This document shows positions 40,230 to 49,271 of a stretch of DNA of 64,000 nucleotides, piece after piece. The DNA comes from Mesorhizobium sp. SOD10 (lineage in GTDB: Bacteria; Pseudomonadota; Alphaproteobacteria; Rhizobiales; Rhizobiaceae), in NCBI GenBank assembly GCA_000824805.1, contig CCNA01000006.1, positions 434,001 through 498,000 on the forward strand, given 5' to 3'. The notes below the pieces were generated by a model. It worked only from the letters and a program-made list of their open reading frames with translations, did no database searches and had not been told where the DNA came from. Position 1 is the stretch's first letter. Each line of letters begins with the position of its first letter. Both the position numbers and the translations under genes were made by a program.

Positions 40230-41134
40230 TTGAGCCACCTCTCCGAACGGGTCCGGAACCAGATGTAGAAGACATTGGCGAGGCCGGTGATGAAGATCAT
40301 GCCGAAAGCGATCGCATAGCCGAGATTTGCGTTGTGCAGCACGTCGCCGCGGATCTGCGCATAGAGCACGATCGGCACGATGTTTAGCGACGAACCGGTC
40401 AGCGCATAGGCGGTGGCGATGGCGCCGAAGGCATTGGCGAAAAGCAGGATGAAGGTGCCGAGGAAACTCGGCCACAGGACAGGGATGACGACCATGCGCC
40501 AGTACTGCCACTGGGTGGCGCCGAGCGTGGCGGCGGCCTCGCCCCACTCCTTTTTCAGACCGTCGATCGCCGGCACGATGATGACGACCATCAACGGGAT
40601 CTGGAAATAGAGATAGGTCAGCGTCAGCCCCCAGAAGGACAGCACGTTGAAGCCGTGCTGATAGAGGTCGAAGCCGATCGAGCGCAAAAGCACGGTGAGC
40701 AGCCCGAGGCGGCCGAGCGTCGCCAGGAAGGCGAAGGCCAGCGGCACGCCGGCAAATTGCGATGCCACGCCCGAGAAGGTGAGCGCTGCCGAACGCGTCC
40801 AGTTGGGCAGGCCGCCGCGCACGATGGCGACCGCGATGGCGAGGCCGATGAAGGCGCCAAGCAGCGACGAGGCGATGGAAACCTTGATGGAAATCCAGTA
40901 GGCGGCGACGATGGTCGGCTGCGCGAGATCGGCGATGTTCTGCAGCGTGAAGGCGCCATCGGCGTTCTGGAACGCGCCGATGATGAGATAGAGTGTCGGC
41001 AGGATCAGGAACATCAGCGCGAAGATGATGAAAGGCGCGGCGCCCAGCCATTGCGTGGGCAGACGCATCGCGCGCGCCCCGGGCGGAATGGTCTTATCGG
41101 CGGCGGACGGTCCTGAAAGGCTGATATCGGTCAT
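40226..41134 (-). CDS. ABC transporter permease (PotB type)
   Basis: The 302-residue permease has six helices and the loop EWGEAAATLGATQWQYWRMV for contact with the ATPase. It follows the binding-protein gene by 60 bases and overlaps the next permease. It is the inner-membrane component of the polyamine/iron-type importer. Confidence 0.92.
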   Translation of the reverse strand: MTDISLSGPSAADKTIPPGARAMRLPTQWLGAAPFIIFALMFLILPTLYLIIGAFQNADGAFTLQNIADLAQPTIVAAYWISIKVSIASSLLGAFIGLAIAVAIVRGGLPNWTRSAALTFSGVASQFAGVPLAFAFLATLGRLGLLTVLLRSIGFDLYQHGFNVLSFWGLTLTYLYFQIPLMVVIIVPAIDGLKKEWGEAAATLGATQWQYWRMVVIPVLWPSFLGTFILLFANAFGAIATAYALTGSSLNIVPIVLYAQIRGDVLHNANLGYAIAFGMIFITGLANVFYIWFRTRSERWLK

Positions 41135-41194
41135 GCCTGACTGCTTTCAATAACGGAATCCGGGCGGCGCAAGGCCGCCCGGACGAGCGTCGAC

Positions 41195-42301
41195 TTACTT
41201 GACGTTGGCGCCGACGACGGAGTCCCAGCCCTTGGTGATCTCTTCCTTGGCAGCGCCCTGCTCGTCGAGCGACGGGAACACGGCCTTGGCATAGGCGTCG
41301 GCCGGCGGCAGCTTGTCGAGCAGCTCCTGCGGGATCTTGCCGTTCTTGGCGAGATCGTTGAAGCGGATCGGGTGGCAGTAACCCTTCAGCCAGCCCAGCT
41401 GGCCTTCGTCGGAATAGAGGTATTCCATCCACAGCTTGGCGGCGTTCGGGTGCGGCGCGTAGGCGCTGATCGCCTGCACGTAGACGCCCGCCACGACGCC
41501 GGTCTTCGGGATGACGATGTCGGTCGGCGGGTTTCCGTTCAGCGTATCGCGACCCGACAGGTTGTTGTAGTCCCAGTTGATCAGGATCGGGGTCTGGCCC
41601 TGCGCCAGCGTCGCCGGCTTGCCGATGACCGGAACGAAGTTGCCGGCGGCGTTGAGCTTCTTGAAGAACTCGAGGCCGGCTTCGCCGGCGGCCTTGCCGG
41701 CAGCCGCGCCGGTTGACAGACCGGAAGCATGGACGGCCTGGATCGCCTGGTTCGACGCGCGCGGATCACCGGCGAGCGCAACCGAGTTGGCGTATTCCGG
41801 CTTCAGGAGGTCGGCCCAGTCGGCCGGGGCGTTCTTGACCAAATCCTTGTTCACCATGAACGACAGAACGCCGTAATAGTCGCCATACCAGGCGCCGTCG
41901 GCATCCTTGGCGCTGTCCGGGATCGAATCCCAGGTCGAGACCTTGTAAGGCATCAACAGGCCGTCTTTCTTGGCCGAGGGGCCGAAAGCCAGGCCGACGT
42001 CGATGACGTCGGGCGCCTGCGGTCCCTTGTTGTCCTTGTTGGCCTTGATCGCCTCGACCTCGTCGCCCGAACCGGCGTCGGGGTTGAGTTCGTTGATGGT
42101 GATTCCTGGATACTTAGCCTTGAAAGCGTCGATCACTGCCCCGTAGCCGCACCAGTCATGCGGAAGCGCAATGACAGTGAGCTGGCCTTCCGCCTTCGCG
42201 GCCTTGACGAGATCGTCCAGCGAATCCGCGGACGAAATCATCGTCGACGCAAAGAGCGCCGCGGCCGAGAGGGAAAGCACTTTCCCCGTGAACTTGAACA
42301 T
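41195..42301 (-). CDS. ABC transporter substrate-binding protein, polyamine/iron type
   Basis: The 368-residue periplasmic binding protein has a signal peptide of about 25 residues (SAAALFASTMISSA) and a mature domain LTVIALPHDWCGYGAVIDAFKAKYPGI cut by family-typical strands. It resembles family 1/8 solute-binding proteins of the spermidine/putrescine and ferric-iron groups; the tyrosine pairs of ferric-binding proteins are not obvious, so a polyamine or other organic solute is favoured. It heads the four-gene importer and follows the alcohol and aldehyde dehydrogenase genes on the same strand after a 243-base gap with a possible operator. Confidence 0.9.
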   Translation of the reverse strand: MFKFTGKVLSLSAAALFASTMISSADSLDDLVKAAKAEGQLTVIALPHDWCGYGAVIDAFKAKYPGITINELNPDAGSGDEVEAIKANKDNKGPQAPDVIDVGLAFGPSAKKDGLLMPYKVSTWDSIPDSAKDADGAWYGDYYGVLSFMVNKDLVKNAPADWADLLKPEYANSVALAGDPRASNQAIQAVHASGLSTGAAAGKAAGEAGLEFFKKLNAAGNFVPVIGKPATLAQGQTPILINWDYNNLSGRDTLNGNPPTDIVIPKTGVVAGVYVQAISAYAPHPNAAKLWMEYLYSDEGQLGWLKGYCHPIRFNDLAKNGKIPQELLDKLPPADAYAKAVFPSLDEQGAAKEEITKGWDSVVGANVK

Positions 42302-42402
42302 GTGTTCTCTCCGTTGAACTGGCGCTTGAGCGCCTGCGATGCGGGTATCGTTTTCGTGTGACAGCCAGATGAAGGCTTTTTGAAACCGGAGCCCCGCGGC
42401 AC

Positions 42403-42423
42403 AAAAAGTTAACTCTTTTTAAC
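42403..42423. promoter_or_regulatory. AT-rich inverted/direct repeat before the importer operon
   Basis: AAAAAG-ttaact-CTTTTT is an inverted repeat, and the same stretch holds two TTAAC/GTTAA half sites. It lies about 100 bases upstream of the binding-protein gene in the 42302-42544 gap, in otherwise GC-rich DNA. Possible promoter or operator; nothing else is seen in that gap. Confidence 0.35.
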
Positions 42424-42544
42424 GGACTGTAGCAATTAGCCCGCACTTAATTTTCCGGCTAATGGTTAGCTGCCTTGATTTTTGCCCCGCTCCTCCTCCA
42501 GCTGGTCGCCCCTTCTTCAACTCTTCGGCATTGAAAGCCGGCTT

Positions 42545-43717
42545 TCAGACAGATCCGGCGATTGCGTTTTCGAGCAGCGTCAGAGCCCCTTTTTTGGTGA
42601 GCTTGACCGGATTGCCGCCGGCGGTCGGGTCGACCACCGCCATGTCGGCGATCAGCGCCTTGCGCTTCTTGTCCATGTCGAGCCCTTTGATCAGCCCGGG
42701 CAGCGCGTGCGGCACCTTGAGCTCCTTGCGTAGCTTGATGACTGCCTTGGCGAAGCCATCGAAGCCGCCCTTGATGCCGCAATAGGCGGCGAGCCGCGCA
42801 ATGCGGTCCTCGATCGCCTCGCGATTGAAGGCGAGCACATAGGGCATGAACACTGCATTGGTCATGCCGTGATGGGTGTCGTAGAGCGCACCGATCGGAT
42901 GCGACAGCGAGTGGATGGCGCCCAGCCCCTTCTGGAAGGCGGCGGCGCCCATCGCGGCCGCGCTCATCATATTCGCGCGGGCGACCAGATCCTTGCCGTT
43001 GGCGAAGGCCTTGGGCAGGTTCTCGAACACCAGCCGGATGCCTTCCACGGCAATGCCGTCGGCCATCGGGTGATAGCCAGGCGCGCAATAGGCTTCGAGG
43101 CAATGGGCAAGCGCGTCCATGCCGGTACCGGCGGTGATGAAGGCCGGCATGCCGACCGACAGCTCCGGATCGGCAATGACGATCGCCGGCAGCAGCTTCG
43201 GATGGAAGATGACCTTCTTGGTGTGGGTCTCCTCATTGGTGATGACGCCGGCGCGGCCGACCTCGGAGCCGGTTCCCGCCGTCGTCGGCACGGCGATGAT
43301 CGGCGCGATCGCATCGGAATTGGCCCGCGTCCACCAGTCGCCGATATCTTCGAAATCCCATACCGGGCGCGTCTGGCCGGCCTGGAAGGCGATCAGCTTG
43401 CCGAGGTCGAGCGCCGAACCGCCGCCGAAGGCGATGACGCCGTCATGCTTGCCCTTCTTGAAAACGGCGATGCCGGCCGTGAGGTTGGACTCGACCGGGT
43501 TCGGCTTCACTTCCGAAAACACGCCATAGGGAACCTTGGCGTCGTCGAGGATCTTCAGCGTCGAAGCGACGACCGGCAGTTTCGCCAGGCCTGGATCGGT
43601 GACGAAAAGCGGGCGCTTGATCCCAGCCGCCGCCAGCGCATCCGGCAATTCCTTGATACGGCCCGCGCCGAAGCGAACGGTGGTGGGGTAGTTCCATTTG
43701 GAGATGAGCTTGGACAT
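42545..43717 (-). CDS. Iron-containing alcohol dehydrogenase
   Basis: The 390-residue group III alcohol dehydrogenase has the NAD-binding GGGSALDLGK at about residue 97 and metal ligands in GMDALAHCLEAY (Asp and His), SLSHPIGA (His) and THHGMTNA (His). Such enzymes interconvert primary alcohols and aldehydes. It lies 17 bases after the aldehyde dehydrogenase gene, so the two probably oxidise one alcohol through an aldehyde to an acid. The neighbouring ligase suggests the substrate may be a gamma-glutamylated amino alcohol. Confidence 0.94.
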   Translation of the reverse strand: MSKLISKWNYPTTVRFGAGRIKELPDALAAAGIKRPLFVTDPGLAKLPVVASTLKILDDAKVPYGVFSEVKPNPVESNLTAGIAVFKKGKHDGVIAFGGGSALDLGKLIAFQAGQTRPVWDFEDIGDWWTRANSDAIAPIIAVPTTAGTGSEVGRAGVITNEETHTKKVIFHPKLLPAIVIADPELSVGMPAFITAGTGMDALAHCLEAYCAPGYHPMADGIAVEGIRLVFENLPKAFANGKDLVARANMMSAAAMGAAAFQKGLGAIHSLSHPIGALYDTHHGMTNAVFMPYVLAFNREAIEDRIARLAAYCGIKGGFDGFAKAVIKLRKELKVPHALPGLIKGLDMDKKRKALIADMAVVDPTAGGNPVKLTKKGALTLLENAIAGSV

Positions 43718-43734
43718 TGTTCGTCTTTCGAAGG

Positions 43735-45123
43735 TCAGATCGCTTCACGCAGGTGATAGGATTTCGGCCGGGTCAGATTGTCGTAGCCGATGGCGGACAG
43801 GGCGGCGCCCTTGCCGGTGTCCTTGACACCGGTCCAGACCAGGGCCGGATCGAGATAATCGCAGCGGTTCATGAACACGGTGCCGGTTTCAACGCGGTCG
43901 CCGATGGCCACCGCGCGCTCGGTGTCGCGCGTCCAGATCGAGGCCGTCAGCCCATAGGGGCTGTCGTTCATCAGCGCGATCGCCTCCTCGTCGTTGCGCA
44001 CTTTCATGATGCCGACGATCGGCCCGAAACTTTCCTCGCGCATGACGCTCATCTGGTGGTCGACTTCGGTCAGAACTTCCGGCGCCAGATAGGGAGAGCC
44101 CGGCTTGTCGTTCTCGACCTTCATGTTGATATGCGCCTTGGCGCCCTTGCGCAGCGCCTCGGCCTTCTGCTCGCGGATCAGGTCGGCGAAGCGCGCTTGC
44201 GCCATCGGTCCCAAGGTCGTCGCCTGCTCCAGCGGATTGCCGACGACATAGTTCTTCGTCTCCGCGATGAAGCTCTCGACGAATTCGTCATAGACCTTCT
44301 CATGCACATAGACGCGCTCGATGCCGCAGCAGCACTGGCCCGAATTGTAGAATGCGCCGTCGACGAGGTTGGCGACGGCATGGTCAAGCTTGGCGTCGGG
44401 AAGCACATAGGCAGGATCTTTGCCGCCTAGCTCGAGGCCGAGCGTCATGAAGGTGCCGGCCGCGGCCTTCTCGATGGCGCGGCCGCCGCCGACCGAGCCT
44501 GTGAAATTGACATGGTCGATCTTGCCCGAGCCGAGCAGCTTCTCCGTCTGGGCGTGGTTCATGACCAGGTTCTGGAACAGGCCCTTGGGCAGGCCAGCCT
44601 TGTCGAAGGCTTGCTGGAAGCGTTCGCCGACCAGCAGCGTCTGCGTGGCATGCTTGAGGATGACGGCGCTGCCCGCCATCAACGCGGGCACGATGGTGTT
44701 GACCGCCGTGAGATAGGGATAATTCCACGGCGCGATCACAAGCACGACGCCGAGCGGCACCTTCTTCACATAGCGGCGGAAACCGTCCTTCGGGTTGGAG
44801 GCAAGCACCGGCTTCAGGGCGGCTTCGGCGATCTCGACCATGTAGTTGGTGCGTTCCTTGACCCCGCCGAACTCGCCGCCATAGCGCACCGGTCGCCCCA
44901 TCTGCCAGGCGATCTCGGGCACGATCTCGTCGCTCATGGCGACCAGTGCCTCGAGCATCGCCAGCATGTATTTGCCGCGCTCCACGACCGGCGTGTCGGC
45001 CCATTTCTCCTGCACCGCCCTGGCGCGCTCGACCGCCGCATTGATCGCCTGGTCGCTCGCGACCGGCCGCTCGGCATAGATCGAGCCGTCGATGGGGGAT
45101 TTGAGTTTGACCGTCTCGGTCAT
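43735..45123 (-). CDS. Aldehyde dehydrogenase
   Basis: The 462-residue NAD(P)-dependent aldehyde dehydrogenase has APWNYPYLTAVNTIVPAL, FTGSVGGGRAI, the general base in LELGGKD and the nucleophile in YNSGQCCCGIER. It is shorter than the 23-kb paralogue and closer to the succinate-semialdehyde/gamma-glutamyl-aldehyde-like groups. It is followed after 17 bases by the iron alcohol dehydrogenase. ATG 45123 is taken; no strong ribosome site is visible. Confidence 0.94.
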   Translation of the reverse strand: MTETVKLKSPIDGSIYAERPVASDQAINAAVERARAVQEKWADTPVVERGKYMLAMLEALVAMSDEIVPEIAWQMGRPVRYGGEFGGVKERTNYMVEIAEAALKPVLASNPKDGFRRYVKKVPLGVVLVIAPWNYPYLTAVNTIVPALMAGSAVILKHATQTLLVGERFQQAFDKAGLPKGLFQNLVMNHAQTEKLLGSGKIDHVNFTGSVGGGRAIEKAAAGTFMTLGLELGGKDPAYVLPDAKLDHAVANLVDGAFYNSGQCCCGIERVYVHEKVYDEFVESFIAETKNYVVGNPLEQATTLGPMAQARFADLIREQKAEALRKGAKAHINMKVENDKPGSPYLAPEVLTEVDHQMSVMREESFGPIVGIMKVRNDEEAIALMNDSPYGLTASIWTRDTERAVAIGDRVETGTVFMNRCDYLDPALVWTGVKDTGKGAALSAIGYDNLTRPKSYHLREAI

Positions 45124-45186
45124 TTCTTCCTCGCAGTTCTACAACAATCGAAAATCATCTGGAGCTTCACCCTCGTCCGGCTGCAC

Positions 45187-45212
45187 CTTCTCCCGACTGA
45201 TGGCAGGAGAAG
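45187..45212. other. Inverted repeat between ligase and aldehyde dehydrogenase genes
   Basis: CTTCTCC and GGAGAAG pair over 7 bp with a 12-base loop in the 158-base gap 45124-45281. It may be a remnant of a common rhizobial palindrome. No promoter motif is certain in this gap. Confidence 0.35.
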
Positions 45213-45281
45213 CAACAAAGTGCGGCCCCGGCCCCATTCCAGAAGAGAAAAAGGCAAGCGCGGACACCCTTGGCTGGCGAG

Positions 45282-46652
45282 CTAGTACCGTTCAAACCCC
45301 CGGTGCAGTTCCCAATCCGTAATGCGGCGGTCGTATTCGAACTGCTCCCAGCGGGCGGTGTGGACGTAGTGCTCGATCACCTCCTCGCCAAAGGCCTGCT
45401 TTAGCATCGTGGAGCCTTCGAGCGTCTCGGTGGCATCGCGCAGCGTCTTCGGGATTTCCGGCAGCTGCGACGCCTGATAGGCGTCGCCGACAAACGGCTT
45501 CTCCAGCTCCAGCTTCTCGTCGATGCCGGCGAGACCGGCCGCGATCAGCGCGGCGAAGGCGAGATAGGGGTTGAGATCGGCGCCGCCGATGCGGCATTCC
45601 ATGCGGATGCCCTTGGTGCCCTCGCCGCACAGCCGGAATCCCGCCGTGCGGTTGTCCTCGCTCCACATGATCTTGGTCGGCGCGAAGGTACCGGCCTGGA
45701 AGCGCTTGTAGGAATTGATGTAGGGCGCCAGGAACCAGGTGAATTCCTTGGCGTATTTGAGCTGGCCGGCCGCCCATTGCTGGCCGAGGCTCGACAGGGT
45801 CCATTCGGCGTTTTTGTCGAAGAACAGCGGCGTTCCGCCGTCGGCGCTCCACAGCGAATTGTGGATGTGGCTGGAATTGCCCGCGAGCCCATAATTGTAT
45901 TTGGCCATGAAGGAGATGGCCTTGCCTTCGGAATCGGCGATCTCCTTGGCGCCATTCTTCAGGATGACGTGGCGGTCGGCCATGTCGAGCGCCTCGGCAT
46001 AGCGCACATTGATCTCTTCCTGGCCGGGTCCCCACTCGCCCTTGGAGTTCTCGATCGGGATGCCGGCAGCCTCCATCTCGTTGCGAAGCCGGCGCATGAC
46101 GCCTTCTTCCTTGCTGGTGATGCCGATCTGATAGTCGCCGATATAGGGCGATGCGCTGTCGAGCCCCTGCCAGTGCTTCTTGCGGGCGGACTCGTAGGTT
46201 TCGCTGAACAGATAGAATTCGAGCTCGGAGGCGAAATAGCCGATATAGCCGCGCTCCTGCAGACGCTTGACCTGCTTCTTCAGGATCGCGCGGGGTGAGT
46301 GACCAAGATCCTCATGCGTGTGATGGTCGAGCACGTCGCAGATGACCAGCGCCGTCTTCTCCAGCCACGGAATGCGCCGCAGCGTCGACAGGTCCGGTTT
46401 CATGACGAAATCGCCATAGCCCTTCGACCAGCTGGCCGCCTTGTAGCCCGGCACCGGCTCCATATCGATGTCACAGGCGAGCAGATAGTTGCAGCCATGC
46501 GTCTCGCCATGCGCGGAATCGACGAAATACTGGGCCAGGAAGCGCTTTCCCGCGAGCCGGCCCTGCATGTCGACGATGCAGGCCAGCACCGTATCGATCT
46601 CGCGGTTCGAGACCGCTTGCTTCAACTGATCGAAGGAGAAATTCCCGGCCAT
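45282..46652 (-). CDS. Glutamine-synthetase-like gamma-glutamyl ligase (PuuA-like)
   Basis: The 456-residue protein has the complete glutamine synthetase fold: beta-grasp N terminus, ASELEFYLF (metal ligands), GPGQEEINVRYAEAL, SSHIHNSLW (metal and glutamate site), NSYKRFQAGTFAP and RIGGADLNPYLAFAALIAAG. The histidine motif reads NSSHIHNSLW rather than the GSGMHxHQS of true GlnA, and the regulatory Tyr region is absent. It is thus a GS-like ligase, probably joining glutamate to an amine, as PuuA does with putrescine. Neighbours are an amine/amino-acid permease and oxidising enzymes, which fits amine catabolism. Confidence 0.9.
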   Translation of the reverse strand: MAGNFSFDQLKQAVSNREIDTVLACIVDMQGRLAGKRFLAQYFVDSAHGETHGCNYLLACDIDMEPVPGYKAASWSKGYGDFVMKPDLSTLRRIPWLEKTALVICDVLDHHTHEDLGHSPRAILKKQVKRLQERGYIGYFASELEFYLFSETYESARKKHWQGLDSASPYIGDYQIGITSKEEGVMRRLRNEMEAAGIPIENSKGEWGPGQEEINVRYAEALDMADRHVILKNGAKEIADSEGKAISFMAKYNYGLAGNSSHIHNSLWSADGGTPLFFDKNAEWTLSSLGQQWAAGQLKYAKEFTWFLAPYINSYKRFQAGTFAPTKIMWSEDNRTAGFRLCGEGTKGIRMECRIGGADLNPYLAFAALIAAGLAGIDEKLELEKPFVGDAYQASQLPEIPKTLRDATETLEGSTMLKQAFGEEVIEHYVHTARWEQFEYDRRITDWELHRGFERY

Positions 46653-46734
46653 TCCTTTGGCGCTCCAGCTTGTCGATTGAAAGGAAACGAAACCATGGCC
46701 GGCACGACGCCGGCCATGGCCATGATAGTCGATG

Positions 46735-48291
46735 TCAGTGGCCGGTTTCGCCCACCGCCTGTTCGGCCGCCTTGATCGCCGCCTGGCGCGCCGCGATGAT
46801 GTCGCCGAGCGGCGGCCCCTGAAAGCGGTTGCGCTCGAAGGCGAACCAGACGATCGCCGTCAGGATGAAGAAGCCGACGGTGATGTAGAGCGCCCAGTCG
46901 TTCGGCGGCTGGATGCCGATGACGAAGATCAGGATCATCGACACGATCGACAGGAAGGCGAACAGCATGAAGACAGCACGTCCCATGTTCCACGGCCCCA
47001 TCTTGTCCCACTTCGGCGTTCCCCAGGCCACCATGCCGAGCACGATCGGCACGGTGAAGGAGAGGAACAGGAAGATGACGGTGCAGGACACCACGATCGT
47101 ATAGGCCGATGTGCCGGCGACCGAGACCACCGATGAACCCCACACGAACAGCACCGACAGGATCGAGGCCGTCCAGATCGCCGCCACTGGCGTGCGGTAG
47201 GTCGGGCTGACCTTAGCAAGCGCCGCCGAGCCCGGCAGACCGCCATCACGCGAGAAGGCGAAGATCATGCGCGAGGCCGAGGTGACGGTGGCAAGACCGC
47301 ACAAGAGCTGCGCGACGAAGACAACGAGATAGACGAACTCCTTGAGACCCGACGGAACACGCTGATCGAAGGCCCAGAAGAACACATTCCAGCCCTGCTT
47401 GGCCGCATCGTCCATGTTCGGGATCATCAGCACGAAGGCGGCCAGGAACAGGTAGCCGAACAGCGCCGACCAGATGACCGACATCACCATCGCGCGCGGC
47501 ACGGAAGACGCCGCCTTGATGGTCTCCTCGGAGGTGTGCGCCGAGGCATCATAGCCGGTGATCGTGTAGATCGGCAGCAGCAGGCCGAGCGCGAAGACCC
47601 ACGCATTCGACACTTGCGGCCACACGCCGCCGCCGGCGTCGCCGGAGTAGTTGTGGAAGGTGAAGAGGCGGCTGAAATCCCAGGTTTGCGCAAACAGCAG
47701 GCAAACCACCGCGATCAGGATCGAGCCGAAGAAGATGAGATAGCCCGAAAAGTCGGTGAGTTTCGCCGTCAGCTTGATGCCGAGATGGTTGATCAGTGCC
47801 TGGGCGCCGGTGATGATGACCAGGAAGATCATCTGATTGGTCAGCGTGCCCTCGATGCCGAGCGCCGGACCGAAGGCACCGATGAAGAAGGTCCAGGTGC
47901 CGACATTGATGGCGCCGAGCACGGTGATCAGGCCGAGCAGGTTGAGCCAGGCCGTCACCCAGCCGGTGCCGCGGTTGCCGAGGATCGAGCCCCAGTGGTA
48001 GAGGCCGCCGGCTGTCGGATAGGCCGAGCTGATCTGCGACATGGCGACGGCGAAGGTGAGCGACACGAAGCAGCCGATGAGCCAGCCGATGCCGATGCCG
48101 ATACCGCCGGCGCCCGACGTCGCCTGCGCCAGCGAATTGATGCCGCCGGACAAGATGCAGATGATGGAGAACGAAACCGCGAAATTCGAAAAGCGGCTGA
48201 GGCGCCGCTCCAGTTCTTGGGCATAGCCCATGCTGTGGAGGTGTTTTACGTCCTCCGCCTTGTCGGCGTCTGTATAACCCGGTGCTGCCAT
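46735..48291 (-). CDS. APC-superfamily amino acid / amine permease
   Basis: The 518-residue transporter has about twelve helices and belongs to the amino acid/choline/GABA branch of the APC superfamily. Features are RFSNFAVSFSIICILSGG at the first helix, YPTAGGLYHW at the second, and GYDASAHTSEET in the middle, all typical of GABA permease/choline-type members. It would bring in an amino acid, GABA, ethanolamine or polyamine. It is on the same strand between the amidohydrolase (19 bases upstream) and the ligase (82 bases downstream). Confidence 0.93.
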   Translation of the reverse strand: MAAPGYTDADKAEDVKHLHSMGYAQELERRLSRFSNFAVSFSIICILSGGINSLAQATSGAGGIGIGIGWLIGCFVSLTFAVAMSQISSAYPTAGGLYHWGSILGNRGTGWVTAWLNLLGLITVLGAINVGTWTFFIGAFGPALGIEGTLTNQMIFLVIITGAQALINHLGIKLTAKLTDFSGYLIFFGSILIAVVCLLFAQTWDFSRLFTFHNYSGDAGGGVWPQVSNAWVFALGLLLPIYTITGYDASAHTSEETIKAASSVPRAMVMSVIWSALFGYLFLAAFVLMIPNMDDAAKQGWNVFFWAFDQRVPSGLKEFVYLVVFVAQLLCGLATVTSASRMIFAFSRDGGLPGSAALAKVSPTYRTPVAAIWTASILSVLFVWGSSVVSVAGTSAYTIVVSCTVIFLFLSFTVPIVLGMVAWGTPKWDKMGPWNMGRAVFMLFAFLSIVSMILIFVIGIQPPNDWALYITVGFFILTAIVWFAFERNRFQGPPLGDIIAARQAAIKAAEQAVGETGH

Positions 48292-48310
48292 GTGAAGTCC
48301 CCTTAATTTC

Positions 48311-49129
48311 TTAGCTGGCCGATTGTACTGACTTTCCCATTGCGCTTTGTCGGGAGCCCCTGGCCTCCTCGGGCTCCAGATTCGAAAATATGCCTGTGAG
48401 CAGATCCGCCCATTTCCGCTGCCCGGCCTCGCCGGCGATTTCGTCGTTGCGGATTTCGATCATCGCGCAGGCAAGGCCGCGCGAGCGCGCGTGCCGTTCC
48501 AGCGTGAAATAGACGCGGTCGGCCGGCGAATAGGGTTCATTGATGCCGACGGTGACGCCGGCAAGCCGCTGCAGCGCCGATATCAGCGGCGCCGCCAGGC
48601 GGCGGTCGTCATCATGGATGATGCCGATATGCCATGGCCGGCTCCTACCCTTGTAGACCGGCGTGAAGGAATGCACCGACACCAGACGCGTCTCCTGGCC
48701 CCGCGCCAGTCGCCGCTCGACGATCTGAGCGATCGTGTCGTGAAAAGGGCGCCAGGCGAGGTCGATGCGGGCGGCGCGCTGCTTATCGGACAGGCCCGAA
48801 TTTCCGGGAATGGCTGTCGTCTCGCTGATCGGCGGAACGAGGTCCGGAGCGTCGAGCGGCCGGTTGCAATCGATGACGAGCCGCGACACGCGGGTCTCGA
48901 TCAAAGTCGCGTCGAGCGCCTCGGCCATGCGGCTGGCAACAGGGAGCGCACCCGGGTCCCAGGCGATATGCCGCGAAAGCGCCTCGGCCGGCAGGCCAAG
49001 CGTTCCGAATTCGGTGGGGAGGAAATTGGAAGCGTGATCGCAGGTGAAGACGAAGGGGCTGGATCCGCCGGGGTTGGTCACCCTTACGGTCTCAGACGGT
49101 GCAAGGCTAGCAGGCCGAGCTTTCTCCAT
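48311..49129 (-). CDS. N-formylglutamate amidohydrolase-like protein (second copy)
   Basis: The 272-residue FGase-family hydrolase differs clearly from the copy at 14-15 kb. Family marks are FVFTCDHASNFLPTEFGTLG, LIDCNRPLDAPDLVPP (VIDCNR in the sequence), LVSVHSFTPVYKG and WHIGIIHDDDRR, with metal-binding His and Asp residues. It heads the minus-strand amine cluster, right beside the divergent RpiR regulator. In this context it may remove a glutamate or other acyl group from an amide product, instead of acting in histidine breakdown; that is inference. Confidence 0.88.
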   Translation of the reverse strand: MEKARPASLAPSETVRVTNPGGSSPFVFTCDHASNFLPTEFGTLGLPAEALSRHIAWDPGALPVASRMAEALDATLIETRVSRLVIDCNRPLDAPDLVPPISETTAIPGNSGLSDKQRAARIDLAWRPFHDTIAQIVERRLARGQETRLVSVHSFTPVYKGRSRPWHIGIIHDDDRRLAAPLISALQRLAGVTVGINEPYSPADRVYFTLERHARSRGLACAMIEIRNDEIAGEAGQRKWADLLTGIFSNLEPEEARGSRQSAMGKSVQSAS

Positions 49130-49271
49130 ATCGTCCCCTGCGGAACGCTGTATCTTATGTTACGTATTTTGTCTCATTGCGTCCCTGTGAATGATTTCAT
49201 ACAGTTTGGCAGGCTTTGTCAAACGCGAATTCGGGAAAACGGCGGCGGCGGGTCAATGGGCGGGGGAAAAC
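49130..49271. promoter_or_regulatory. Divergent promoter region, amine cluster / RpiR gene
   Basis: The 142-base region is less GC-rich than its surroundings. It contains TGAATGATTTCATA (49188-49201), an imperfect palindrome of the sort bound by RpiR/MurR proteins. Both divergent promoters must lie here, but I cannot place them firmly. Confidence 0.4.

Noticed and set aside
42408..42423. CtrA site before the importer operon
   Set aside because: The two TTAA half sites on the minus strand are six bases apart, not seven, and the gene context gives no support.
45282..46652. Calling the GS-like protein glutamine synthetase glnA or glnT
   Set aside because: The active-site histidine motif and the gene context with oxidising enzymes and an amine permease fit a gamma-glutamyl-amine ligase better.
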